Made by a program: the position numbers and the translations under genes
Shown here: piece by piece, positions 45,201-60,081 of the stretch
Layout: each line of letters begins with the position of its first letter
Position numbering within the stretch: the first letter of the stretch is position 1
Source: Eledone cirrhosa
Lineage: Eukaryota; Mollusca; Cephalopoda; Octopoda; Eledonidae
Direction: 5' to 3'
Length of the DNA stretch: 64,000 nucleotides
Assembly: GCA_964016885.1 (NCBI GenBank)
Contig: OZ024742.1
Coordinates: forward strand, 5,919,604-5,983,603
Notes under the pieces: model-generated
Databases searched by the model: none
Told to the model about the DNA's origin: nothing
The model's input: the letters and a program-made list of their open reading frames with translations, nothing else

Positions 45201-45720
45201 TATATTTAGATCTGGAGGGACAGAACAGCCTGGCACAAGTACCATACTATATATTTAGATCTTGAGGAGCAGAACATTCTGGCACAACTAACATACTATA
45301 TATTTAGATCTGAAGGGGCAGAAGAGCCTGGCGTAACTACCGTACAATATATTTAGATGTAGAGGGGCAGAACAACCTGACACAATTACCACACTATATA
45401 TTTAGATCTGGAGGGGCAGAACAACATAACACAACTACCATACTATATATTTAGATCTGGAGGGGCTGAACAACCTGGCACAACTACAATACTATAGATT
45501 CAGATCTGGAGGGGTAGAACAGCTTGGCACAACTACCATACTATATATTTAGATCTGTCGGTGGAAGGACATTCTGGCACAACTACCATACTATTTATTT
45601 AGATCTGGAGGGGTAGAACAGCCTGGCACAACTACCACACTATATATTTAGATCTGTAGGGGTAGAAGAGCCTGGCACAATTACCATACTATATATTTAG
45701 ATCTGGAGGGGTAGAACAGC
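42287..45720 (+). repeat. 786-bp and 1226-type higher-order units in copy 1
   Basis: A variant monomer whose TTTAGATCT is replaced by TAGTGTGATCT marks unit boundaries at 42358, 43144 and 44566. The first step is 786 bp (16 monomers). The second is 1422 bp, which is a 1226-bp unit plus four extra monomers (196 bp) around 43720-43920. The last unit runs from 44495 to about 45720. This is the simpler, probably ancestral, arrangement compared with 50219-60081. Confidence 0.82.
43873..43921 (+). repeat. Reference consensus-like monomer (49 bp)
   Basis: This copy matches the commonest base at each position as judged by eye. Its composition is 16 A, 11 C, 11 G and 11 T (45% GC), with an AT-rich first third and a GC-rich centre. 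It contains no CpG dinucleotide and one BglII-type palindrome, AGATCT. Read on the + strand only one frame in three meets a stop (TAG within TTTAG); on the - strand all three frames are stopped within one unit. No CENP-B-box-like motif was found. Confidence 0.85.
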
Positions 45721-46883
45721 TTGGCACAAATACCATACTATATATTTAGATCTGGAGGGGCATAACAGTCTGGTACCACTTCCATACTATATATTTACAT
45801 CTGGAGGGGAGAATAGCCTGGCACAACTACCATACTATTTACTTAAATCTGGAGGGGCAGAATAACCTGGCACAACTATCATACTATATATTTAGATCTG
45901 GAGGGGCAGAAGAGCCTGGCACAACTACCATACTATTTATTTAGAATTGGAGGGGCAGAACAACCTGTCACAACTACCATACGATATATTTAGACCTCGA
46001 GGGGCAGAACAGCCTGGCACAACTACCATAACATATATTTAGATCTGGAGGGGCAGAACAGCCTGGCACAAGTAGCATACTATATATTTAGATCTGGAGG
46101 GGCAGAACAGCTTGGCACAACTACAATACTATATATTTAGATCTGGCGGTGGGAGAACAACATGGCACAACTACCATACTATATATTTAGATCTGGAGGG
46201 GCAGAACAGTTTGGCACAACTACAATACTATATATTTAGATCTGGAGGGGTAGAACAGCTTGGCACAACTAACATACTATATATTTAGATCTGGATAGGC
46301 AGAACAGTCTGGCACCACTACTATACTATATATTTAGATCTGGTGGGGCAGAAGAGCCTTGCACAACTACCATACTATATATTTAAATCTGGAGGGGCAG
46401 AACAGCTTGGCACAACTACCATACTATATATTTAGACTTGGAGGTGGGAGTACAGCCTGGCACAACTACCATACTTTATATTTAGATCTGGAGGTGGAAG
46501 AAGAGCCTGGCACAACTACCATACTATATATTTAGATCTGGAGGGTAGAACAGCTTGGCACAATTACCATACTATATATTTAAATCTGGAGGGGCAGAAC
46601 AGTCTGGCACCACTACCATACTATATATTCAGATCTGGAGGGGCAGAAGAGCCTGGTACAACTACCATACTATATATTTAAATCTGGAGGGGCAGAACAG
46701 CTTGGCACAACTACCATACTATATATTTAGACTTGGAGGTGGGAGTACAGCTTGGCACAACTACCCTACTATATATTTAGATCTGGAGGTGGGAGTACAG
46801 CCTGGCACAACTACCATACTATATATTTAGATTTGGAGGGGTAGAACAACCTGGCACAATTACCATACTATATATTTAGATCT

Positions 46884-46898
46884 GGGGGGGGGGGGGGG
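46884..46898 (+). repeat. G15 homopolymer inside a monomer
   Basis: The GGAGGGG box of one monomer has become an uninterrupted run of 15 G. The equivalent monomer in copy 2 (61245-61257) has 13 G. This is consistent with slippage, or with homopolymer error in the assembly. Confidence 0.9.
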
Positions 46899-47087
46899 CA
46901 GAACAGCCTGGCACAACCACCATACTATATATTTAGATCTGGAGGGATAGAACAGCTTGGCACAACTACCATACTATATATTTAGATCTGGAGGTGGGAG
47001 TACAGCCTGGCACAACTACCATACTATATATTTAGATTTGGAGGGGTACAACAACCTGGCACAATTACCATACTATATATTTAGATC

Positions 47088-47098
47088 GGGGGGGGGGG
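47088..47098 (+). repeat. G11 homopolymer inside a monomer
   Basis: A second G run lies about 200 bp after the first, in a monomer reading TTAGATCGGG. The equivalent in copy 2 (61447-61461) has 15 G. The next box is also altered here (CACAACAGCGGGG). Confidence 0.9.
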
Positions 47099-48065
47099 CA
47101 CAACAGCGGGGCACAACTACCATACGATATATTTAGATCTGGAGGTGGAAGAAGAGCCTGCCACAACTACCATACTATATATTTAGATCTGTAGGGGAAG
47201 AACAGCCTGGCACAACTACCATATTATATATTTAGATCTGGAGGGGTAGAACATCCTGGCGCAAGTACCATACTATATATTTAGATCTGGAGGGGCAGAA
47301 CAGCTTGGCACAACTACCATACTATATATTTAGATCTGGCGGTGGAGGAAGAGCCTGGCACAACTACCATACTATATATTTAGATCTGGAGGTGGGAGTA
47401 CAGCCTGGCACAACTACCATACTATATATTTAGATCTGGAGGTGGAAGAACAGCCTGGCACAACTACCATACTATATATTTAGATCTGGAGGGGCAGAAG
47501 AGCCTGGCACAACTACCATACTATATATTTAGATGTGGAGGGGCAGAACAGCCTGGCATAACTACCATACTATATATTTAGATCTGGAGGGGCAGAAGAG
47601 CCTGGCACCACTACCATACTATATATTTAGATCTGGAGGGGCAGAACAGCTTGGCACAACTCCCATACTATATATTTAGATCTGTAGGGGCAGAAGAGCC
47701 TGGCACAACTACCATACTATATATTTAGATCTGGAGGGGTAGAACAGCTTGGCACAATTACCATACTATATATTTTGATCTGGAGGGGCAGAACAGTCTG
47801 GCACCACTACCATACTATATATTTAAAACTGGAGGGGCAGAAGAGCCTATCACAACTACCATACTATATATTTAAATCTGGAGGTGGGAGTACAGCCTGG
47901 CACAACTACCATACTATATATATAGATCTGGAGGGGAAGAACAGTCTAGCACAACTACCATATTATATATTTACATCTGGAGGGGTAGAACAACCTGGCA
48001 CAAGTACCATACTATATATATAGATCTGGAAGTGCAGAACAGCTTGGCACAACTACCATACAATA

Positions 48066-48618
48066 TGTAGTGACCTACATTCTGCGGGCTCACATACATT
48101 AACTGTGCGTGATTTGGCTCAGTTCAGCCAATCAGCGCCAGTAGAAGAGGATGTATCCCTACGCGCCCCGAGGAAGAAATTCACCTCGAAGATTTGAAGA
48201 ATCTCGCTCTTGTACCAGAAACTTCGAGCCAGCAACACGCATAATGTAACAGTGAGATATTGCACCACTAGCCTCGCCGGCTTAACTGCGCAATGGCACA
48301 TTCCCTAATGTAACCTCTTTTTATCTGTAACTTCAACCATATAAATAAACAAACATTTCATCTCTAATTGCTGCGGTTGAAGTCGTTATTATGTTACTCG
48401 TGTCTCAATGACATCTTTAATCCATGCTGCTGGAATTGGCGACCTGACGAAAGGAATATTGTAAATAGATGGTAAAAAGATTGAGGGACCTTCCCTCACG
48501 TCTATGTCAACAAGATAATCCAACGAGGATACTATCACTTACCACACTGGCAACTAACGACCACTGATTCTACCACCCTGCTAATGTGGCGATAACATCT
48601 ATAACTAATACTGCTAAA
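48066..48618 (+). mobile_element. 553-bp LTR-like insert, copy 2 (by segment duplication)
   Basis: It has the same length and the same position within the monomer as 40134-40686, so it was copied along with the surrounding satellite rather than inserted independently. I count four substitutions: 40169-40170 CT against AA at 48101-48102; G against T in the GGCTTAACGGCG stretch (48286 region); and C against T in AAGATCGAG (48480 region). The CCAAT, TATAAATA, AATAAA and TTGGCGACC motifs are intact. The left junction has changed from ACTATATGTAG to ACAATATGTAG. Confidence 0.6.
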
Positions 48619-50218
48619 TATATATTTAGATCTGGTGGGGGCAGAACAGTCTGGCACAACTACCATACTATATATTTAGATCTGGAGGGGCAGAAGGGCC
48701 TGGCAGAACTACCATACTATATATTTAGATCTGGAGGGGCACAAGAGCCTGGCATAACTACCATACTATATATTTAGATGTGGAGGGGCAGAACAACCTG
48801 GCACAATTACCATACTATATATTTTGATCTGGAGGGGCAGAACAATATAACACAACTACCATACTATATATTTAGATCTGGAGAGGCAGAACAGCCTGCA
48901 ACAAGTACCATACTATATATTTAGATCTGGAGGGGCAGAACAGTCTGGCACCACTACCATACTATATATTTAGATCTGGAGGGGCAGAAGAGCCTGGCAC
49001 AATTACCATACTATTTATTATAATCTGGAGGGGCAGAATAACCTGCCACAACTACCATACTATATATTTAGATCTGGAGGGGCAGAAGGGCCTGGCACAA
49101 CTACCATACTATATATTTAGATCTGGAGGGGCAGAACAGCCTGGCACAACTACCATACGCTATATTTAGTTCTGGAGGGGCAGAACAGCCTGGCACAACT
49201 ACCATACTATATATTTAGATCTGGAGGGGCCGAACAGCCTGGCACAAGTAACATACTATATATTTAGATCTGCAGGGGCAGAACAGCTTGGCACAACTAC
49301 AATACTATGTACTTAGATCTGGCGATGGAAGAACAAACTGGCACAACTACCATTCTATATATTTAGATCTGGAGGGGCAGAACAGCCTGGCACAACTACC
49401 CTACTATATAATTAGATCTGGGGGGCAGAACAGCCTGGCACAACTACCACACTATATATTTAGATCTGGAGGGGCAGAACAACCTGGCACAACTACCATA
49501 CTATACATTCAGATCTGGAGGGGTAGAACAGCTTGGCACAACTACCATACTATATATTTAGATCTGGAGGGGCAGAACAGTCTGGCACAACTACCATACT
49601 ATATATTTAGCTCTGGAGGGGCAGAACAGCCTGGCACAACTGCCCTACTATATATTTAGATCTGGGGGGCAGAACAGCTTTGCACAACTACCATGCTATA
49701 TATTTAGATCTGGAGGGGCAGAACAGTCTGGCACAACTACCATACTATATATTTAGATCTGAAAGGGGCAGAACAGCATGGCACAACTACCATACTATAT
49801 ATTTAGATCTGTAGGGGCAGAAGAGCCTGGCACAATTACCATACTATATATTTAGATCTGGAGGGGTAGTATAGCTTGGCACAAATACCATACTATATAT
49901 TTAGATCTGGAGGTGCAGAACAGTCTGGCACCACTACCATACTATATATTTAGATCTGGAGGGGCAGAAGAGCCTGGCACAATTGCCATACTATTTATTT
50001 AAATCTGGAGGGGCAGAGTAACCTGGCACAACTACCATACTATATATTTAGATCTGGAGGGGCAGAACAACATGGGACAACTACCATACGATATATTTAG
50101 ATCTGGAGGGGCAGAACAGCCTGGCACAACTACCATACTATATATTTAGATCTGGAGGGGCAGAACAGCCTGGCACAAGTACCATACTATATATTTAGAT
50201 CTGGAGGGGCAGAACATC

Positions 50219-53200
50219 TTGGCACAACTACCATACTATATATTTAGATCTGGAGGGGCAGAACAGCCTGGCACATGTACCATACTATATAGTGTGATCT
50301 GGAGGGGCAGAAAAGTCTGGCACCACTACCATACTATATATTTAAATCTGGAGGGGCAGAAGAGCCTGGCACAACTACCATACTATATATTTAAATCTGG
50401 AAGGGCAGAACAGCTTGGCACAACTACCATACTATATATTTAGATCTGGAGGTGGGAGTACAGCCTGGCACAACTACCATAATCTCTATTTAAATATGGA
50501 GGTGGAAGAAGAGCCTGGCAAAACTACCATACTATATATTTAGATCTGGAGGGGAAGAACAGCCTAGCACAAATACCTTATTATATATTTAGATCTGGAG
50601 GGGTAGAACAACCTGGCACAACTACAATACTATATATTTAGATCTGGGGGTGGAAGAACAACCTGGCACAACTACCATACTATATATTTAGATATGGAGG
50701 GGCAGAACAGCCTGGCACAACTACCCTACTATATATTTAGATCTGGGGGGCAGAACAGCCTGGAACAACTACCACATTATATATTTAGATCTGGAGGGGT
50801 AGAACAACCTGGCACAACTACCATACTATACATTCAGATCTGGAGGGATAGAACAGCTTGGTACAACTACCATATTATATATTTAGATCTGGAGGGTCAG
50901 AACAGTCTGGCACAACTACCATACTATATATTTAGATCTGGAGGGGCAGAACAGCCTGGCACAAGTACCATACTATATATTTAGATCTGGAGGGGCAGAA
51001 CATCTTGGCACAACTACCATACTATATATTTAGATCTGGAGGGGCAGAACAGCCTGGCACATGTACCATACTATATAGTGTGATCTGGAGGGGTAGAACA
51101 GCTTGGCACAACTACCATACTATATATTTAGATCTGGAGGGGCAGAACAGTCTGGCACAACTACCATACTATATATTTAGATCTGGAGGGGTAGAACAGA
51201 CTGGCACAACTACCCTACTATATATTTAGATCTGGGGGGATGAACAGCCTGGCACAACTACCACACTATATATTTAGATCTGGAGGGGCAGAACAACCTG
51301 GCACAACTACCATACTATACATTCAGATCTGGAGGGGTAGAACAGCTTGGTACAACTACCATATTATATATTTAGATCTGGAGGGTCAGAACAGTCTGGC
51401 ACAACTACCATACTATATATTTAGATCTGTAAGGTGCAGAACGGTCTGGCACCACTACCATACTATATATTTAGATCTGGATGGGCAGAAGAGCCTGGCA
51501 CAATTACCATACTATTTATTTAAATCTGGAGGGGCAGAATATCCTGGCACCCCTACCATACTATATATTTAGATCTGGAGGGGCAGAACAACCTGGCACA
51601 ACTGCCATACGATATATTTAGATCTGGAGGGGCAGAACAGCCTGGCACAACTACCATAGTATATATTTAGATCTGGAGGGGCAGAACAGCCTAACACAAC
51701 TACCATACTATATATTTAGATCTGGAGGGACAGAACAGCCTGGCACAAGTACCATACTATATATTTAGATCTTGAGGAGCAGAACATTCTGGCACAACTA
51801 ACATACTATATATTTAGATCTGAAGGGGCAGAAGAGCCTGGCGTAACTACCGTACAATATATTTAGATGTAGAGGGGCAGAACAACCTGACACAATTACC
51901 ACACTATATATTTAGATCTGGAGGGGCAGAACAACATAACACAACTTCCATACTATATATTTAGATCTGGAGGGGCTGAACAACCTGGCACAACTACAAT
52001 ACTATACATTCAGATCTGGAGGGGTAGAACAGCTTGGCACAACTACCATACTATATATTTAGATCTGTCGGTGGAAGGACATTCTGGCACAACTACCATA
52101 CTATATATTTAGATCTGGAGGGGCAGAACAGCCTGGCACAACTACCACACTATATATTTAGATCTGGAGGGGTAGAAGAGCCTGGCACAATTACCATACT
52201 ATATATTTAGATCTGGAGGGGTAGAACAGCTTGGCACAAATACCATACTATATATTTAGATCTGGAGGGGCAGAACAGCCTGGCACATGTACCATACTAT
52301 ATAGTGTGATCTGGAGGGGTAGAACAGCTTGGCACAACTACCATACTATATATTTAAATCTGGAGGGGCAGAACAGTCTGGCACAACTACCATACTATAT
52401 ATTTAGATCTGGAGGGGTAGAACAGCCTGGCACAACTACCCTACTATATATTTAGATCTGGGGGGATGAACAGCCTGGCACAACTACCACACTATATATT
52501 TAGATCTGGAGGGGCAGAACAACCTGGCACAACTACCATACTATACATTCAGATCTGGAGGGGTAGAACAGCTTGGTACAACTACCATATTATATATTTA
52601 GATCTGGAGGGTCAGAACAGTCTGGCACAACTACCATACTATATATTTAGATCTGTAAGGTGCAGAACGGTCTGGCACCACTACCATATTATATATTTAG
52701 ATCTGGATGGGCAGAAGAGCCTGGCACAATTACCATACTATTTATTTAAATCTGGAGGGGCAGAATATCCTGGCACCCCTACCATACTATATATTTAGAT
52801 CTGGAGGGGCAGAACAACCTGGCACAACTGCCATACGATATATTTAGATCTGGAGGGGCAGAACAGCCTGGCACAACTACCATAGTATATATTTAGATCT
52901 GGAGGGACAGAACAGCCTGGCACAAGTACCATACTATATATTTAGATCTTGAGGAGCAGAACATTCTGGCACAACTAACATACTATATATTTAGATCTGA
53001 AGGGGCAGAAGAGCCTGGCGTAACTACCGTACAATATATTTAGATGTAGAGGGGCAGAACAACCTGACACAATTACCACACTATATATTTAGATCTGGAG
53101 GGGCAGAACAACATAACACAACTACCATACTATATATTTAGATCTGGATGGGCTGAACAACCTGGCACAACTACAATACTATACATTCAGATCTGGAGGG

Positions 53201-56200
53201 GTAGAATAGCTTGGCACAACTACCATACTATATATTTAGATCTGTCGGTGGAAGGACATTCTGGCACAACTACCATACTATATATTTAGATCTGGAGGGG
53301 TAGAACAGCCTGGCACAACTACCACACTATATATTTAGATCTGTAAGGGTAGAAGAGCCTGGCACAATTACCATACTATATATTTAGATCTGGAGGGGTA
53401 GAACAGCTTGGCACAAATACCATACTATATATTTAGATCTGGAGGGGCATAACATCTTGGCACAACTACCATACTATATATTTAGATCTGGAGGGGCAGA
53501 ACAGCCTGGCACATGTACCATACTATATAGTGTGATCTGGAGGGGCAGAAAAGTCTGGCACCACTACCATACTATATATTTAAATCTGGAGGGGCAGAAG
53601 AGCCTGGCACAACTACCATACTATATATTTAAATCTGGAAGGGCAGAACAGCTTGGCACAACTACCATACTATATATTTAGATCTGGAGGTGGGAGTACA
53701 GCCTGGCACAACTACCATAATCTCTATTTAAATATGGAGGTGGAAGAAGAGCCTGGCAAAACTACCATACTATATATTTAGATCTGGAGGGGAAGAAAAG
53801 CCTAGCACAAATACCTTATTATATATTTAGATCTGGAGGGGTAGAACAACCTGGCACAACTACAATACTATATATTTAGATCTGGGGGTGGAAGAACAAC
53901 CTGGCACAACTACCATACTATATATTTAGATATGGAGGGGCAGAACAGCCTGGCACAACTACCCTACTATATATTTAGATCTGGGGGGCAGAACAGCCTG
54001 GAACAACTACAACATTATATATTTAGATCTGGAGGGGTAGAACAACCTGGCACAACTACCATACTATACATTCAGATCTGGAGGGGTAGAACAGCTTGGT
54101 ACAACTACCATATTATATATTTAGATCTGGAGGGTCAGAACAGTCTGGCACAACTACCATACTATATATTTAGATCTGGAGGGGCAGAACAGCCTGGCAC
54201 AAGTACCATACTATATATTTAGATCTGGAGGGGCAGAACATCTTGGCACAACTACCATACTATATATTTAGATCTGGAGGGGCAGAACAGCCTGGCACAT
54301 GTACCATACTATATAGTGTGATCTGGAGGGGTAGAACAGCTTGGCACAACTACCATACTATATATTTAGATCTGGAGGGGCAGAACAGTCTGGCACAACT
54401 ACCATACTATATATTTAGATCTGGAGGGGCAGAACAACATGGGACAACTACCATACGATATATTTAGATCTGGAGGGGCAGAACAGCCTGGCACAACTAC
54501 CATACTATATATTTAGATCTGGAGGGGCAGAACAGCCTGGCACAAGTACCATACTATATATTTAGATCTGGAGGGGCAGAACATCTTGGCACAACTACCA
54601 TACTATATATTTAGATCTGGAGGGGCAGAACAGCCTGGCACATGTACCATACTATATAGTGTGATCTGGAGGGGCAGAAAAGTCTGGCACCACTACCATA
54701 CTATATATTTAAATCTGGAGGGGCAGAAGAGCCTGGCACAACTACCATACTATATATTTAAATCTGGAAGGGCAGAACAGCTTGGCACAACTACCATACT
54801 ATATATTTAGATCTGGAGGTGGGAGTACAGCCTGGCACAACTACCATAATCTCTATTTAAATATGGAGGTGGAAGAAGAGCCTGGCAAAACTACCATACT
54901 ATATATTTAGATCTGGAGGGGAAGAACAGCCTAGCACAAATACCTTATTATATATTTAGATCTGGAGGGGTAGAACAACCTGGCACAACTACAATACTAT
55001 ATATTTAGATCTGGGGGTGGAAGAACAACCTGGCACAACTACCATACTATATATTTAGATATGGAGGGGCAGAACAGCCTGGCACAACTACCCTACTATA
55101 TATTTAGATCTGGGGGGCAGAACAGCCTGGAACAACTACCACATTATATATTTAGATCTGGAGGGGTAGAACAACCTGGCACAACTACCATACTATACAT
55201 TCAGATCTGGAGGGGTAGAACAGCTTGGTACAACTACCATATTATATATTTAGATCTGGAGGGTCAGAACAGTCTGGCACAACTACCATACTATATATTT
55301 AGATCTGGAGGGGCAGAACAGCCTGGCACAAGTACCATACTATATATTTAGATCTGGAGGGGCAGAACATCTTGGCACAACTACCATACTATATATTTAG
55401 ATCTGGAGGGGCAGAACAGCCTGGCACATGTACCATACTATATAGTGTGATCTGGAGGGGTAGAACAGCTTGGCACAACTACCATACTATATATTTAGAT
55501 CTGGAGGGGCAGAACAGTCTGGCACAACTACCATACTATATATTTAGATCTGGAGGGGTAGAACAGCCTGGCACAACTACCCTACTATATATTTAGATCT
55601 GGGGGGATGAACAGCCTGGCACAACTACCACACTATATATTTAGATCTGGAGGGGCAGAAGAGCCTGGCGTAACTACCGTACAATATATTTAGATGTAGA
55701 GGGGCAGAACAACCTGACACAATTACCACACTATATATTTAGATCTGGAGGGGCAGAACAACATAACACAACTACCATACTATATATTTAGATCTGGAGG
55801 GGCTGAACAACCTGGCACAACTACAATACTATACATTCAGATCTGGAGGGCTAGAACAGCTTGGCACAACTACCATACTATATATTTAGATCTGTCGGTG
55901 GAAGGACATTCTGGCACAACTACCATACTATATATTTAGATCTGGAGGGGCAGAACAGCCTGGCACAACTACCACACTATATATTTAGATCTGTAGGGGT
56001 AGAAGAGCCTGGCACAATTACCATACTATATATTTAGATCTGGAGGGGTAGAACAGCTTGGCACAAATACCATACTATATATTTAGATCTGGATGGGCAG
56101 AAGAGCTTGGCACAATTACCATACTATTTATTTAAATCTGGAGGGGCAGAATATCCTGGCACACCTACCATACTATATATTTAGATCTGGAGGGGCAGAA

Positions 56201-59200
56201 CAACCTGGCACAACTGCCATACGATATATTTAGATCTGGAGGGGCAGAACAGCCTGGCACAACTACCATAGTATATATTTAGATCTGGAGGGACAGAACA
56301 GCCTGGCACAAGTACCATACTATATATTTAGATCTTGAGGAGCAGAACATTCTGGCACAACTAACATACTATATATTTAGATCTGAAGGGGCAGAAGAGC
56401 CTGGCGTAACTACCGTACAATATATTTAGATGTAGAGGGGCAGAACAACCTGACACAATTACCACACTATATATTTAGATCTGGAGGGGCAGAACAACAT
56501 AACACAACTACCATACTATATATTTAGATCTGGATGGGCTGAACAACCTGGCACAACTACAATACTATACATTCAGATCTGGAGGGGTAGAATAGCTTGG
56601 CACAACTACCATACTATATATTTAGATCTGTCGGTGGAAGGACATTCTGGCACAACTACCATACTATATATTTAGATCTGGAGGGGTAGAACAGCCTGGC
56701 ACAACTACCACACTATATATTTAGATCTGTAGGGGTAGAAGAGCCTGGCACAATTACCATACTATATATTTAGATCTGGAGGGGTAGAACAGCTTGGCAC
56801 AAATACCATACTATATATTTAGATCTGGAGGGGCATAACATCTTGGCACAACTACCATACTATATATTTAGATCTGGAGGGGCAGAACAGCCTGGCACAT
56901 GTACCATACTATATAGTGTGATCTGGAGGGGCAGAAAAGTCTGGCACCACTACCATACTATATATTTAAATCTGGAGGGGCAGAAGAGCCTGGCACAACT
57001 ACCATACTATATATTTAAATCTGGAAGGGCAGAACAGCTTGGCACAACTACCATACTATATATTTAGATCTGGAGGTGGGAGTACAGCCTGGCACAACTA
57101 CCATAATCTCTATTTAAATATGGAGGTGGAAGAAGAGCCTGGCAAAACTACCATACTATATATTTAGATCTGGAGGGGAAGAACAGCCTAGCACAAATAC
57201 CTTATTATATATTTAGATCTGGAGGGGTAGAACAACCTGGCACAACTACAATACTATATATTTAGATCTGGGGGTGGAAGAACAACCTGGCACAACTACC
57301 ATACTATATATTTATATATGGAGGGGCAGAACAGCCTGGCACAACTACCCTACTATATATTTAGATCTGGGGGGGCAGAACAGCCTGGAACAACTACCAC
57401 ATTATATATTTAGATCTGGAGGGGTAGAACAACCTGGCACAACTACCATACTATACATTCAGATCTGGAGGGGTAGAACAGCTTGGTACAACTACCATAT
57501 TATATATTTAGATCTGGAGGGTCAGAACAGTCTGGCACAACTACCATACTATATATTTAGATCTGGAGGGGCAGAACAGCCTGGCACAAGTACCATACTA
57601 TATATTTAGATCTGGAGGGGCAGAACATCTTGGCACAACTACCATACTATATATTTAGATCTGGAGGGGCAGAACAGCCTGGCACATGTACCATACTATA
57701 TAGTGTGATCTGGAGGGGTAGAACAGCTTGGCACAACTACCATACTATATATTTAGATCTGGAGGGGCAGAACAGTCTGGCACAACTACCATACTATATA
57801 TTTAGATCTGGAGGGGTAGAACAGCCTGGCACAACTACCCTACTATATATTTAGATCTGGGGGGATGAACAGCCTGGCACAACTACCACACTATATATTT
57901 AGATCTGGAGGGGCAGAACAACCTGGCACAACTACCATACTATACATTCAGATCTGGAGGGGTAGAACAGCTTGGTACAACTACCATATTATATATTTAG
58001 ATCTGGAGGGTCAGAACAGTCTGGCACAACTACCATACTATATATTTAGATCTGTAAGGTGCAGAACGGTCTGGCACCACTACCATACTATATATTTAGA
58101 TCTGGATGGGCAGAAGAGCCTGGCACAATTACCATACTATTTACTTAAATCTGGAGGGGCAGAATATCCTGGCACCCCTACCATACTATATATTTAGATC
58201 TGGAGGGGCAGAACAACCTGGCACAACTGCCATACGATATATTTAGATCTGGAGGGGCAGAACAGCCTGGCACAACTACCATAGTATATATTTAGATCTG
58301 GAGGGGCAGAACAGCCTAACACAACTACCATACTATATATTTAGATCTGGAGGGACAGAACAGCCTGGCACAAGTACCATACTATATATTTAGATCTTGA
58401 GGAGCAGAACATTCTGGCACAACTAACATACTATATATTTAGATCTGAAGGGGCAGAAGAGCCTGGCGTAACTACCGTACAATATATTTAGATGTAGAGG
58501 GGCAGAACAACCTGACACAATTACCACACTATATATTTAGATCTGGAGGGGCAGAACAACATAACACAACTACCATACTATATATTTAGATCTGGAGGGG
58601 CTGAACAACCTGGCACAACTACAATACTATACATTCAGATCTGGAGGGGTAGAACAGCTTGGCACAACTACCATACTATATATTTAGATCTGTCGGTGGA
58701 AGGACATTCTGGCACAACTACCATACTATATATTTAGATCTGGAGGGGCAAAACAGCCTGGCACAACTACCACACTATATATTTAGATCTGTAGGGGTAG
58801 AAGAGCCTGGCACAATTACCATACTATATATTTAGATCTGGAGGGGTAGAACAGCTTGGCACAAATACCATACTATATATTTAGATCTGGAGGGGCAGAA
58901 CAGCCTGGCACATGTACCATACTATATAGTGTGATCTGGAGGGGTAGAACAGCTTGGCACAACTACCATACTATATATTTAGATCTGGAGGGGCAGAACA
59001 GTCTGGCACAACTACCATACTATATATTTAGATCTGGAGGGGTAGAACAGCCTGGCACAACTACCCTACTATATATTTAGATCTGGGGGGATGAATAGCC
59101 TGGCACAACTACCACACTATATATTTAGATCTGGAGGGGCAGAACAACCTGGCACAACTACCATACTATACATTCAGATCTGGAGGGGTAGAACAGCTTG

Positions 59201-60081
59201 GTACAACTACCATATTATATATTTAGATCTGGAGGGTCAGAACAGTCTGGCACAACTACCATACTATATATTTAGATCTGTAAGGTGCAGAACGGTCTGG
59301 CACCACTACCATACTATATATTTAGATCTGGATGGGCAGAAGAGCCTGGCACAATTACCATACTATTTATTTAAATCTGGAGGGGCAGAATATCCTGGCA
59401 CCCCTACCATACTATATATTTAGATCTGGAGGGGCAGAACAACCTGGCACAACTGCCATACGATATATTTAGATCTGGAGGGGCAGAACAGCCTGGCACA
59501 ACTACCATAGTATATATTTAGATCTGGAGGGGCAGAACAGCCTAACACAACTACCATACTATATATTTAGATCTGGAGGGACAGAACAGCCTGGCACAAG
59601 TACCATACTATATATTTAGATCTTGAGGAGCAGAACATTCTGGCACAACTAACATACTATATATTTAGATCTGAAGGGGCAGAAGAGCCTGGCGTAACTA
59701 CCGTACAATATATTTAGATGTAGAGGGGCAGAACAACCTGACACAATTACCACACTATATATTTAGATCTGGAGGGGCAGAACAACATAACACAACTACC
59801 ATACTATATATTTAGATCTGGAGGGGCTGAACAACCTGGCACAACTACAATACTATACATTCAGATCTGGAGGGGTAGAACAGCTTGGCACAACTACCAT
59901 ACTATATATTTAGATCTGTCGGTGGAAGGAGATTCTGGCACAACTACCATACTATATATTTAGATCTGGAGGGGTAGAACAGCCTGGCACAACTACCACA
60001 CTATATATTTAGATCTGTAGGGGTAGAAGAGCCTGGCACAATTACCATACTATATATTTAGATCTGGAGGGGTAGAACAGC
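50219..60081 (+). repeat. Amplified array of 786-bp and 1226-bp higher-order units
   Basis: The TAGTGTGATCT marker falls at 50290, 51076, 52302, 53528, 54314, 54657, 55443, 56914, 57701 and 58927. The steps are 786, 1226, 1226, 786, 343, 786, 1471, 787 and 1226. Naming the 786-bp unit alpha and the 1226-bp unit beta, the order is alpha, beta, beta, alpha, a 7-monomer fragment (343 bp), alpha, a recombinant 1471-bp unit, alpha, beta, beta. Copies are nearly identical, so the amplification is recent. Confidence 0.85.

Larger units (their letters stand above)
39699..47630 (+). repeat. 7932-bp segment carrying an insert, copy 1
   Basis: Identity with copy 2 starts here: 39698 is A while 47630 is G, and from 39699 / 47631 they run together at an offset of exactly 7932 through the 553-bp insert to about 43720. 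After that copy 1 has four extra monomers (196 bp), so the offset becomes 7736. Its tail (about 45740-47630) matches the tail of copy 2 (about 60100-61993), with small changes such as two extra monomers near 46740 and different G-tract lengths. Confidence 0.92.
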
